In this document: positions 1 to 8,451 of the stretch, piece after piece | How the letters are laid out: the number at the start of each line of letters is the position of its first letter | Numbering within the stretch: position 1 is the first letter of the stretch | The notes under the pieces: generated by a model | Seen by the model: the letters and a program-made list of their open reading frames with translations, nothing else | What the model was told of the DNA's origin: nothing | Databases searched by the model: none | Position numbers and translations under genes: made by a program | NCBI RefSeq assembly: GCF_030160655.1 | Contig: NZ_BSOT01000005.1 | Coordinates: forward strand, 372,001 to 436,000 | Source: Agaribacter marinus | GTDB taxonomy: Bacteria > Pseudomonadota > Gammaproteobacteria > Enterobacterales > Alteromonadaceae | DNA: 64,000 nucleotides | Direction of reading: 5' to 3'

Positions 1-1076
1 ACCTTGAAGTCAAATCAACTCAATATGAAGGTATCGATATTGCCGTATATTATCATAAGGGGCATGCTTGGAATGTCGATGTGATGATCGATGCCGTTAA
101 GGACTCAATTACATTTTTCAATGAAGCGTTTGGGCCGTATCAGCATAAACAACTTCGTGTGATTGAGTTTCCTGGATACCGATCATTTGCACAGAGTTTT
201 GCCAATACGGTACCGTACTCTGAACGGATTGGATTTATCAGTGACTTAAGGGACAAAGACGTTATTGACCCTGTTTATTATATAACGGCGCATGAAGTTG
301 CTCACCAATGGTTTGGGCATCAGTTGTCTGCGGCAAATGTTCAAGGAGCGGCCGTGCTTTCTGAGTCTCTTTCACAATATGCCGCATTGCAAGTCATGCT
401 AGCCGAGTATGGAGAAACTAAAATTCGTCAATTTTTAACATTCGAGCTCGATAGCTATTTAAGTGGTAGGACCCAAGAAAGTGTTGAAGAAATGCCTTTA
501 ATGCGGGTAGAAAATCAAGACTACATTCAGTATCGAAAAGGGTCGGTGGTGATGATGGCGATTGCGGATCGAATGGGCTATTCCGCGATGAATCAGGCAA
601 TTAAAAATGTGCTAGAAAGACATAAATTCTCTGAATCTAGTTACCCGACGAGCTTAGATTTACTCAATGAGTTAAAAGCATACGCTGACGTTAGCGAACA
701 TGACTTCATTGACAAGCAATTTACACAAATTACGCTCTACGATATAAAAGTGTCTGACGCGAGTTTAATTAGGCAAACAAGTGGCAATAAACACCGCATA
801 AACCTGTCTGTGAATGCACAACAATATATTGCATCTGGTAATGGTGATGAGTCAATGCAAGCGTTTGAAGATTACGTAGATATCGTTGTGTTTGAGACTA
901 ATCCCGAAGATTTTGCTGAAGAACAAAAAGTTATATATCGAAAGAAGCATAAAATATCTTCTGGTGACAACTTACTATCGATAGAAGTATTTGGCGATCC
1001 ACAATACGTTGCAGTAGACCCTTTTATTCGCTTTATTGACCGTGAAAGCCGAGACAATGTTTATAAGCTAGATTAA
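1..1076 (+). CDS. M1-family aminopeptidase domain protein, 3' part only
   Basis: The reading frame is open to the window edge (frame starting at base 3), so the 5' part of the gene is missing; the first in-frame start-like codon, GTG at 81, is inside the domain and is not the true start. A gluzincin motif HEVAHQWFGH is followed 19 residues later by the Glu of LSESLSQY, the third zinc ligand. This spacing and the text around it (NVQGA, SESLSQYAAL) resemble the C-terminal peptidase half of the large 'ABC transporter permease/M1 aminopeptidase' fusion proteins of about 1200 residues, rather than PepN. In that family an N-terminal membrane permease part precedes the peptidase. That part lies outside the window, so the fusion is inferred. 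A transport-coupled or envelope peptidase role is likely but unproven. Confidence 0.8.
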   Translation, partial: LEVKSTQYEGIDIAVYYHKGHAWNVDVMIDAVKDSITFFNEAFGPYQHKQLRVIEFPGYRSFAQSFANTVPYSERIGFISDLRDKDVIDPVYYITAHEVAHQWFGHQLSAANVQGAAVLSESLSQYAALQVMLAEYGETKIRQFLTFELDSYLSGRTQESVEEMPLMRVENQDYIQYRKGSVVMMAIADRMGYSAMNQAIKNVLERHKFSESSYPTSLDLLNELKAYADVSEHDFIDKQFTQITLYDIKVSDASLIRQTSGNKHRINLSVNAQQYIASGNGDESMQAFEDYVDIVVFETNPEDFAEEQKVIYRKKHKISSGDNLLSIEVFGDPQYVAVDPFIRFIDRESRDNVYKLD

Positions 1077-1117
1077 TCGTACCCTTCACGCTATCAATTT
1101 AAAAGCAAAGCTGATAT

Positions 1118-1151
1118 AAAATGTATACAAAATTTAAATTGTATACATTTT
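1118..1151. promoter_or_regulatory. GntR (FCD-type) operator abutting benE start
   Basis: Two perfect 13-base inverted arms, AAAATGTATACAA and TTGTATACATTTT, are separated by 8 bases; each arm contains TTGTATACAA-like sequence, the core typical of FCD-class GntR regulators. The second arm ends at the base before the ATG at 1152. A possible -10 element TATAAA lies at 1115-1120. The regulator gene itself follows at 2359, so autoregulation together with benE is the simple reading. Confidence 0.75.
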
Positions 1152-2366
1152 ATGATGTCATATTTAGCTACACTATATAAAGACATGTCTATTTCTGCGG
1201 TCACTGCAGGTTTTGTTGCCGTGCTAGTGGGGTTTGCAAGTGCAATCGCGATAGTTTTTCAAGCCGCGATAGCTATTGGTGCAAATCAAGCGCAATTGGA
1301 ATCTTGGGTGTGGGCGCTTGGTATTGGCATGGGCATAAGTTCTATCTCATTATCTTTATGGTACAAGCGCCCACTTATCATCGCTTGGTCAACGCCCGGC
1401 GCTGCGTTGTTGGCTGCTAGTGTTATTGATCTCACTATGGCGCAAGCTATTGGTGTGTTTTTATTTGTCGGCGCGTTGATTTTTATTACGGGTATAAGTG
1501 GTATGTTTTCCAAGCTTGTCTCATGTATTCCTGTCCCCATCGCGTCTTCAATGCTTGCTGGGATTTTATTTCAATTTGGTTTAGGTCTATTTGATGCGAT
1601 GCAAAACGACCTGTTGCTCGTTGGGGTAATGTTGACAAGTTTTGTTATTATGAAATTGATCGCCCCTAGACTCGCCATCGCATTCGTATTAATTGTCGCG
1701 ATATTGATTGTTGTTCTACAAGGAAGACTTGATTTGTCTTCGATGGACGTAAACCTTGTCTCGCCTGTTTTTGTATCCCCAGAATTTTCGTTGAGTTTAC
1801 TGATTGGTATCGGCTTACCCATGTTCATTGTTACTATGAGTTCTCAAAACTTGCCCGGTGTAGCAGTACTAAAAGCGAGTGGATATCAAGAACAATCGAT
1901 TTCTCCTGTTATCTCAATGACAGGGATCACAACACTATTATTTGCACCATTTGGTGGTTTTACCTTTAACTTAGCAGCGATTACTGCCGCAATATGTATG
2001 GGAGAAGACGCTCATCCAGATAAAGATAAGCGCTATGTAGCCGGCTTGTCGGCCGGTATTTTTAATATTTTTGCCGGCATTTTTGGCACGGCTGTCGTGG
2101 GCCTTTTTATCGCGTTTCCAAAAGAGTTAGTTGCAGCGTTAGCTGGCCTTGCGCTGTTAAATGTTATTGCGTCGAGTTTGAAAGTAGCAACAGCGTCGAA
2201 TGAGTATCGAGATGCCGCGATTCTTACATTTGTCGTCACTGCGTCAAATTTTTCACTTCTGGGTATTTCATCTGCGTTTTGGGGTTTAGTTATCGGTATG
2301 GCGGTGATTGTATTGACTCGATTGTTTAATAAAATCTTCAATAGAGTTGAAAAATCTTATGAATAA
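1152..2366 (+). CDS. benE: BenE-family benzoate/H+ symporter-like transporter
   Basis: This 404-residue, very hydrophobic protein has about 12 membrane segments. The N-terminal stretch MSISAVTAGFVAVLVGFASA and the following IVFQAA, the WSTPGAALL segment and the FGGFTFNLAAITAAIC segment match the BenE benzoate transporter family (SLC23/NCS2-like fold), which imports benzoate or related aromatic acids by proton symport across the inner membrane. The substrate is not readable from sequence and no benzoate degradation genes are in the window. The start at 1152 (or the ATG at 1155) lacks a Shine-Dalgarno sequence because the operator palindrome occupies that position. The gene overlaps the downstream gntR gene by 8 bases, suggesting one transcript and translational coupling. 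Confidence 0.85.
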   Translation: MMSYLATLYKDMSISAVTAGFVAVLVGFASAIAIVFQAAIAIGANQAQLESWVWALGIGMGISSISLSLWYKRPLIIAWSTPGAALLAASVIDLTMAQAIGVFLFVGALIFITGISGMFSKLVSCIPVPIASSMLAGILFQFGLGLFDAMQNDLLLVGVMLTSFVIMKLIAPRLAIAFVLIVAILIVVLQGRLDLSSMDVNLVSPVFVSPEFSLSLLIGIGLPMFIVTMSSQNLPGVAVLKASGYQEQSISPVISMTGITTLLFAPFGGFTFNLAAITAAICMGEDAHPDKDKRYVAGLSAGIFNIFAGIFGTAVVGLFIAFPKELVAALAGLALLNVIASSLKVATASNEYRDAAILTFVVTASNFSLLGISSAFWGLVIGMAVIVLTRLFNKIFNRVEKSYE

Positions 2367-3000
2367 ACAATTGGGCAATAAAGTGTATCAGCAATTAAAA
2401 TGTGATATCCGTAATCATGATTTGCCGGTAGGTGTTCCGCTTAAACAGCAAGCGCTCTCTGATAAATATGCGGTTAGCCGAATACCTATTAGAGATGCCT
2501 TACAGCAACTAAAGGCGGAGGGATGGTTAGTTTCCGTGGGAAAACGAGGGCTTATGATACCGCCGTTGTGCGCAGATGAAGCTGAGGATCTCTATAGAAT
2601 CCGAGTCGAAGTAGAGCCAATGATATTGCCTTATGTCATTGAATCAATGACCAATCAAGTACTAGGTGAAGCAGAAGATTTTCTTAACATTATCGATAGC
2701 AATCAATCGTTAGGCGTGTTGGAACACGGTGAATTAAACTGGCAGTTTCATGCCGTTCTATATAAGGTTGCCAAGCGATCAACGCTCTTCAATACGATAA
2801 GTTCGCTTCATCAACAATGTGAACGTTATATTGGGTTTCACACCAGGAATTTAGGCTACAAAGTACAGAGCCAAGAAGAACACTATCATTTACTTACTGC
2901 GATTAGAAATCGAAACTTGCGTGAGTCTCAAGCGATCTTGAAGGCACACATAGGTAAGGCAGGTGAACAACTCACAGACTACTTAAAAAATAATCCCTAA
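2359..3000 (+). CDS. GntR/FCD-family transcriptional regulator
   Basis: The 213-residue product has an N-terminal winged helix (LSDKYAVSRIPIRDALQQLKAEGWL is the classic GntR recognition region) followed by an all-helical FCD ligand-binding domain with candidate metal/ligand residues in RIRVEVEP, ELNWQFH and AHI. The ATG at 2359 overlaps the benE stop (ATGAATAA); an in-frame TTG at 2347 is an alternative start. Members of this subfamily usually repress the adjacent transport or catabolic gene and release DNA on binding a small carboxylic acid. The perfect dyad in front of benE is the obvious target. Confidence 0.9.
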   Translation: MNKQLGNKVYQQLKCDIRNHDLPVGVPLKQQALSDKYAVSRIPIRDALQQLKAEGWLVSVGKRGLMIPPLCADEAEDLYRIRVEVEPMILPYVIESMTNQVLGEAEDFLNIIDSNQSLGVLEHGELNWQFHAVLYKVAKRSTLFNTISSLHQQCERYIGFHTRNLGYKVQSQEEHYHLLTAIRNRNLRESQAILKAHIGKAGEQLTDYLKNNP

Positions 3001-3052
3001 ACGTTTCATATTTGCTATTAGTATAATCTGCACAATAGTTGGAAATGTTTTT

Positions 3053-3499
3053 ATGAACGATACAGGTTCAAATGCCATGACTGAAGTCGCTTTAGGCTTG
3101 TCAATGGCATTCTTCTCCATTTTAATTCTAGCGTTAATGTCCATGGGGGTTAATGAAAGCGAGGCCCTAAATAGCAGAGACATTGATGACTTTGCGCACA
3201 TAAGTATGCAAGCAAAAGTCAACAATCCTAGAGAAGGCCTAGCAGACACACTTGCGTCTGAATTAGATGCGGAAAATACGCAAGTACTTTATTTCTATCT
3301 TGATGGGCACTTTTTTGATAGTGATGGGGATAAAGTAAATGAAAGCAGATTTACTGAGAATGAAGATTTAGTGATTGCTGTCGCAGAAGACTTACCAATA
3401 CAAGATGCGCTTAAGATACAAAGTCAACTGTCAGGCAAGTCCTTAAAAATGACGACGATGTCAAACGACTGGTTACACTACCTGTTAGGTCAGATATGA
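3053..3499 (+). CDS. single-pass membrane protein, MotB/ExbD-like N-terminus
   Basis: The 148-residue protein has one membrane helix (about residues 12-33, VALGLSMAFFSILILALMSM) with an acidic residue, Glu11, at its first turn, and then a roughly 115-residue extracytoplasmic part rich in acidic residues. This resembles ion-channel stator subunits of the MotB/ExbD/TolR type, where an acidic residue at the start of the single helix carries the ion; the homology is by pattern only. A GGAA sequence sits about 10 bases before the ATG. It overlaps the next gene by 4 bases (ATGA). A possible partner, an ExbB/MotA-like protein, is encoded 14 kb downstream (17605). It begins the first plus-strand run of the kinase/FHA/Lon-like locus. 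Confidence 0.65.
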   Translation: MNDTGSNAMTEVALGLSMAFFSILILALMSMGVNESEALNSRDIDDFAHISMQAKVNNPREGLADTLASELDAENTQVLYFYLDGHFFDSDGDKVNESRFTENEDLVIAVAEDLPIQDALKIQSQLSGKSLKMTTMSNDWLHYLLGQI

Positions 3500-3867
3500 G
3501 ACCCGTAGGCAAAACAATGATACTTGTTTGTGCATTAATGCCATTACTACTTTATTGGCAAGGTATATTTACTGAAAAAGATGACACCGAACGCACATAT
3601 TTTAAACAAAATGGTGCTACTGATTTCAAAACCCTAACGGCCAATAGTATTGAAAGTGGCCCTAATCATGAACTTGCTCTGGTTCAAGAATTACAAATAT
3701 TGAAAATGCATAATGCGCTTCGAATGGTTAATACAGCGCATATTTACAATGACCAAGCCGAGAGCAGAAACATCTCAAACGACGCCATTGCGAATGGGCA
3801 AGCAAATGTGAAAATGCAAATGTCTGCTTGGGAAGTTGAGTATCATTCACAGAATAATCATCTGTAG
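3496..3867 (+). CDS. small membrane-anchored protein of the kinase/FHA locus
   Basis: This 123-residue protein is of unknown family. An N-terminal hydrophobic helix (about residues 8-24, MILVCALMPLLLYWQGI) would act as an anchor or uncleaved signal, and the rest is polar and predicted extracytoplasmic with a helical stretch ELALVQELQILKMHNALRMV. It starts with an ATGA overlap with the MotB/ExbD-like gene, so the two are translationally coupled and probably act together. No catalytic motif is visible. Confidence 0.6.
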   Translation: MRPVGKTMILVCALMPLLLYWQGIFTEKDDTERTYFKQNGATDFKTLTANSIESGPNHELALVQELQILKMHNALRMVNTAHIYNDQAESRNISNDAIANGQANVKMQMSAWEVEYHSQNNHL

Positions 3868-3959
3868 AAGGGTGTTTAATTGTAACGCAATACTTGCCTT
3901 GAGATATCCGTAAATGTTAGGTTTTGTTATTGGATATAAGAAGTGCTTTAGGGCGTTAA

Positions 3960-6068
3960 TTGAGTATTTTACAAACAACAATTGATAAATATGAAATTAA
4001 ACTGTTGATGCATGAAGGGCAGGGGATTCGTGTTTACAAAGCCTCAGTGACGGTTGACCTTGATACGGCAAGTAATTCTTCTCCTTATGTCGTTATAAAA
4101 CAAGCTATTCATGACAAGAATACACAGTCGAGTGCAAATGCAAACATTCGGCATCAAATCCAGATACTGGAAAAGTTAAAAAAATCAGGTGGTGATACTG
4201 GTTTTGTAAAACTATTGGCGTCTGGTCAAGATGAGAATGATTGCGCATACTTCGTAATGCCTAAATATGAACAGACATTAACGCGCTTTCTCCAACAGCG
4301 TGACGCTAATATTGACGCTATTGTGTTACTTGACTGGATATCAGCTCTAAGTAAATCTGTAAACGAACTCCATAAAATTGGATTTACGCACAACGACCTA
4401 AAACCTGATAACTTGCTGCTGACAGGCAGTGGTGAGCTAATTATAAGCGATTTAGGTGCTGCACAAACACTAAATAGAATTGATGGTACTACTGATACCC
4501 GCCGGGACTCAAATAAAACCGGAAATCTTGGCACGCCTGCGTTTGCTAGCCCAGAATTACTTTATGCTACTCGACCAGTAAGTAATGCTAGCGATTTTTA
4601 CAGCATCGGCAAAATAGCACAATACATAGTTGATGCAGCGCAAATCGACGTGCCTACGCAGCTTCATGAGTTTATCGTTCGTTTGACACAAGAAAACATT
4701 GAAAAACGGTTGGGCGAATATATTGCAATTGAAAGTATCATTGAAGGCCTTAGGCAGTCTCTTGATGACAACCGTACGCAAGTATTATCTGATACTTGGT
4801 TAACAGAAAAGTATGCCTCTTTGTATCAGAAAGTACTGCTTATGCTGTCTCAGAATGGGCAATTGAGTGAAGCCGACGAAAGTTTTTTACAAAATACTTA
4901 CTTAGGCAACATGCAAGCTGAGCAGTCATCGACGATTCTTTCTTCGATAATAAAATGTGCTCGAAATTCGCTTTGCAAAGATCCCAATATGCGGGATTGG
5001 TTAATGTGGTGCGAAACCTTAAATATGCAATTAGCTCATAGAGCCAATCGGTTGACGAAAGGTGAATTTTTGGCGATGACCGATGACGGTATTCGCTTGT
5101 CGAAGCGAAACCGTTATCAAGTTGAAGCATATATTAGAAAGCGAGCAAAAATCATTGGGTCAACACGAAAACGATATTGGGCCTTGGCATTTGTATTGAT
5201 AGCCTTTGTTTTTTGCACCTTGTATTTTTACGAGTTTAGCCCCAGCAATCAAAATCATGACATTGAAACAAATGTTGAATCATCTGATTCGACGTGGCGA
5301 AATACCTCCTCTGAGTCGTCACCATCACTTAGTAAAACTCTCGATAACAAGATCAATAAACCTAGTTCAACGACTACGTCGTTAACTGATTTGGAAACAA
5401 GTAACAGTGAAGTAACAAAGCGATTGCGTTTACAATTGAGTGACGGTGACGTGATGTTTATCGACGTTGTCAAAATTCAAACGATAACAGGCAATATATG
5501 GGTAATGCAAAATGAAGTTTCTGTTGCCTTATATAATGCATGTATTGACGCTGGCAGCTGTCGCAAAATCAAACGTTTCACTACGCAAAGTCGCGCTTTA
5601 AATCAAATCGAGGATTCGCCCGTGACCAACGTTAGTTGGTTTGATGTTACTGACGATTTTATTCCGTATGTAAATCGAGTGTTTTCTGCTCATTTTCGTT
5701 TGCCAACACTATCAGAATGGCAGGCAATGTCCCTCAGTGATGTCACTACAACAGATAAGCGCTTGGTGAATATACATTGCAAAAATTGCAAAACTCGATT
5801 ATCTGAGAAATTTAATGATGGCCCAATGCCCGTTAATTTACTTGCTGTTGACGATAAAAACCTCCGTCACGTATATGGTAACGTGCAAGAATGGTTAGAT
5901 GAATGTCCGCTGAGTAAGGATGATGAGCCATTATGTTACCAAGCAATTGTTGTTGGTGGTTCATGGATGCATACGGTTGATGATATACTTAATCACTCCA
6001 TTGGTAGTTTGCAAAAACGTGCGCGTTCAATAAATACAGGGTTTAGATTAGTTGAGAGCGAAAAATAA
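3960..6068 (+). CDS. transmembrane Ser/Thr protein kinase with extracytoplasmic FGE-sulfatase-like domain
   Basis: 702 residues. The cytoplasmic kinase domain (about 8-270) shows the VIK lysine K47, HNDLKPDN with catalytic Asp146 (HND instead of HRD), DLG at 164 in place of DFG, and GTPAFASPE; the glycine loop is degenerate. After a linker, one membrane helix (406-426) leads to a Ser/Thr-rich linker and an FGE-sulfatase (SUMF1-like) domain (505-697) with NVSWFDV, FRLPTLSEWQ, VYGNVQEW, VVGGSW and GFRLV. The FGE-like fold is often a binding rather than catalytic module. Kinase-FGE fusions occur in T6SS PpkA-type and other signalling kinases, but no T6SS genes are present. The TTG start has AGGG about 7 bases upstream. 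It overlaps the FHA gene by 17 bases, so phosphorylation-dependent FHA binding is a likely link. Confidence 0.85.
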   Translation: MSILQTTIDKYEIKLLMHEGQGIRVYKASVTVDLDTASNSSPYVVIKQAIHDKNTQSSANANIRHQIQILEKLKKSGGDTGFVKLLASGQDENDCAYFVMPKYEQTLTRFLQQRDANIDAIVLLDWISALSKSVNELHKIGFTHNDLKPDNLLLTGSGELIISDLGAAQTLNRIDGTTDTRRDSNKTGNLGTPAFASPELLYATRPVSNASDFYSIGKIAQYIVDAAQIDVPTQLHEFIVRLTQENIEKRLGEYIAIESIIEGLRQSLDDNRTQVLSDTWLTEKYASLYQKVLLMLSQNGQLSEADESFLQNTYLGNMQAEQSSTILSSIIKCARNSLCKDPNMRDWLMWCETLNMQLAHRANRLTKGEFLAMTDDGIRLSKRNRYQVEAYIRKRAKIIGSTRKRYWALAFVLIAFVFCTLYFYEFSPSNQNHDIETNVESSDSTWRNTSSESSPSLSKTLDNKINKPSSTTTSLTDLETSNSEVTKRLRLQLSDGDVMFIDVVKIQTITGNIWVMQNEVSVALYNACIDAGSCRKIKRFTTQSRALNQIEDSPVTNVSWFDVTDDFIPYVNRVFSAHFRLPTLSEWQAMSLSDVTTTDKRLVNIHCKNCKTRLSEKFNDGPMPVNLLAVDDKNLRHVYGNVQEWLDECPLSKDDEPLCYQAIVVGGSWMHTVDDILNHSIGSLQKRARSINTGFRLVESEK

Positions 6069-8400
6069 CAATAACGCTTGGCAGAATGTAGCGGTACCGT
6101 ATTTTGAATTGATTGCACTTTTGGTGTTTTTTGTGATGCTGTTACTTAACGCTAATAGTAAAGCATACGCAAAAGGTGACCACGTTGTTGTGATGCCATC
6201 TTCAAAAGATAGTGAAATGCTCCCTGAGTATATGCTTGATTCAATTACATATAGAATTGAAGAGCAACTAACAAGGCGCTTACATCATCCCTTGCAGTAT
6301 CAACTTAAGAATACGTATGCAACGCATAACAATACCTCAGCCGATAGCGTAACAAACGATATGAATGAAGCGCCCATTTTTGATGCTGTTTTATCTAACT
6401 TCCCCGAGACTGATGCGTTATTGCAATATTCTATCTTAAAAGCTAATACTGCCAAGTTTGTGCTGGAAGTCTTTGACCCATATTCACAAACGTTAATGTT
6501 TTCAGTGAGTTTACCCTTTGATAATTCGGATGAGGTAAATAAAGTGTTTGGCGATAATGACAAGGCGTCTAGTGTCGATGATGACGTGTCCGAAAGTGTT
6601 ACTCGGCAATTGCTTCGCCTAGCGAGTCAAGCTGGCGGTATCGCAGCTGAACGACTTGATACAACGAGTACTAGTGTCACGTTACGACTGTCATTGAGCG
6701 GCTTTAAAGTAGACGAATTGGTGCCCGTTACGACGTATCTGCTATCTTTAAGTCCTAACAATAAGATCACACTGTTAGATACCGTGCAACTGCCATCATT
6801 TTTTTCTAGGTTTTTACCCATCGTTAGCACACGGTATGCGGTTACTAGTGACATGTCGGTTAGCCAACTACACAACGAGTTAGTGCGTTTTTGGCAATTG
6901 CAAGATGTTAGTGTGGATATTGCATTTTCTAGAGACACCAGAGAGTTGACATTAAATAGAGTTAATAATCCCTACACCCCCTCGGTTGTCAGCACAAGTT
7001 TGGTGGTATTTGGTCTCTTAATAATTATTCACTTGTTCATTCGGCGGTATTATTTTCATCACCAATTAGAAATGCTGGCTCAAGGCAAACGTGCGGATGA
7101 ATGGTTGAATACGTATGAACGTGCTAATAAACCTTGGCTTCGATTAGAAGAGCGATGGAAAAATCAATTAAATTACTGGCAGCAGATAAAGCGCGAATCC
7201 GCTCAATTAGAGAAGCAAGCAAAAACATGTTTTGATGCTGGAGATACTAACTCTTCAAAAATATTCATTAGTAAGGCCTTGAATATTAATGCAAATGCCC
7301 CTCTGGCGCTTAAATTGATGCATGCCGTAGAGAGTTTTGAAGAAAATGCCAAACAGCTGACTGAACAAGAGCAATGGATTCGGAATAAAGTTGCAAAGGC
7401 AATGAGTAATTATCGCAACAATCAACCGTATAAAGCGTTGCGTCAAGCGTATCAGGCAGAGCAATCTGCTAAAGAGCAAAAACACCTAAAAAAACAGCTT
7501 AAGGCCATTCGTAAGCTGATTAATCGCATAAATAATGAGTTATCACCCGATGTGGACCGCATAAAAATCGTTCAAACGGCACTTCCTCATGAATTGAATT
7601 TTGGTATAGAAAGTACATTGTTAATCGGTAGAAATGATGCCGATTTTGTGCCTCTAGATAATGATTCAGGCCTTGTTAGTATTAACCATAAAGGCTTATC
7701 TAGAATCGGCAGGCACCTTAAGATCAGTGTTAAGAACGACGGTTTTTTTATTCAAGATGTTGCCAGTACCAATGGCGTTTTTGTTGATGGTGAACGTTTA
7801 AAACCAGGTGAAGAGCGTTTGTTAGAAAATAACAATGGGATTATGCTTGGCGCAGAATCCAGCATTGCAGCTGTTGGGTTTTCAGTGAAAATAGGGGAGA
7901 ACAATCACTTATTGCAATTAATTGCTGATGATGAACTCCAGAAAAAAATGCCGATTAGTGAGTTATCAAGGATTTGGCCTGATTATATTCATGCAATGCG
8001 GGTGGATATTGGTTTAGCAAGTGGCCCATCCTATTTGTATATACACAAGCATACAGGCAAATTAGCATTATTCGATTCAGCGTTAAAACAAAGCGGTCAA
8101 AACCTAAAATACGAAACTGAGGTCTGCGAGACCAATGCTCTCAACCCTGAGGATTACCAAGCGCTGGTGAAATTAGAGTTAGGTACCTTTTCTACTATTT
8201 CGCCAATTGACATAAAAGATGATTCAGAACAGTTGGCAAAGGTAGTTGAGATTAATGGCCATAAATTACTTGGTAAAATGCCATTGCTTTTGCCACTTGA
8301 TATACGGTGGGAAGATGTCATTATTTCAATGAAGGTAAATCCTTCAACGTTCATGAGTGATTTGGATGTTACATCAACCCGTATGCTAAGAGTGAGATGA
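6052..8400 (+). CDS. membrane FHA-domain protein
   Basis: 782 residues. An N-terminal hydrophobic segment (16-33) resembles a signal peptide; a roughly 270-residue extracytoplasmic region follows, then a membrane helix (313-332), a cytoplasmic helical/coiled-coil region (340-500, TPR-like), and an FHA domain (about 520-616) with GR at 526-527, SRIGRH (550-555) and STNGVFVDG (572-580), which are the phosphothreonine-recognition positions. A further C-terminal domain of about 165 residues is unrecognised. The start is TTG at 6052 inside the end of the kinase gene. The protein is well placed to bind the phosphorylated kinase and pass the signal through the membrane. The N-terminal half has no recognised family. 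Confidence 0.8.
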   Translation: MRAKNNNNAWQNVAVPYFELIALLVFFVMLLLNANSKAYAKGDHVVVMPSSKDSEMLPEYMLDSITYRIEEQLTRRLHHPLQYQLKNTYATHNNTSADSVTNDMNEAPIFDAVLSNFPETDALLQYSILKANTAKFVLEVFDPYSQTLMFSVSLPFDNSDEVNKVFGDNDKASSVDDDVSESVTRQLLRLASQAGGIAAERLDTTSTSVTLRLSLSGFKVDELVPVTTYLLSLSPNNKITLLDTVQLPSFFSRFLPIVSTRYAVTSDMSVSQLHNELVRFWQLQDVSVDIAFSRDTRELTLNRVNNPYTPSVVSTSLVVFGLLIIIHLFIRRYYFHHQLEMLAQGKRADEWLNTYERANKPWLRLEERWKNQLNYWQQIKRESAQLEKQAKTCFDAGDTNSSKIFISKALNINANAPLALKLMHAVESFEENAKQLTEQEQWIRNKVAKAMSNYRNNQPYKALRQAYQAEQSAKEQKHLKKQLKAIRKLINRINNELSPDVDRIKIVQTALPHELNFGIESTLLIGRNDADFVPLDNDSGLVSINHKGLSRIGRHLKISVKNDGFFIQDVASTNGVFVDGERLKPGEERLLENNNGIMLGAESSIAAVGFSVKIGENNHLLQLIADDELQKKMPISELSRIWPDYIHAMRVDIGLASGPSYLYIHKHTGKLALFDSALKQSGQNLKYETEVCETNALNPEDYQALVKLELGTFSTISPIDIKDDSEQLAKVVEINGHKLLGKMPLLLPLDIRWEDVIISMKVNPSTFMSDLDVTSTRMLRVR

Positions 8401-8451
8401 TTTATTGCCCTATGCTCTTATTGATAGCTGACGATTTTCCATGGGTTCTTT

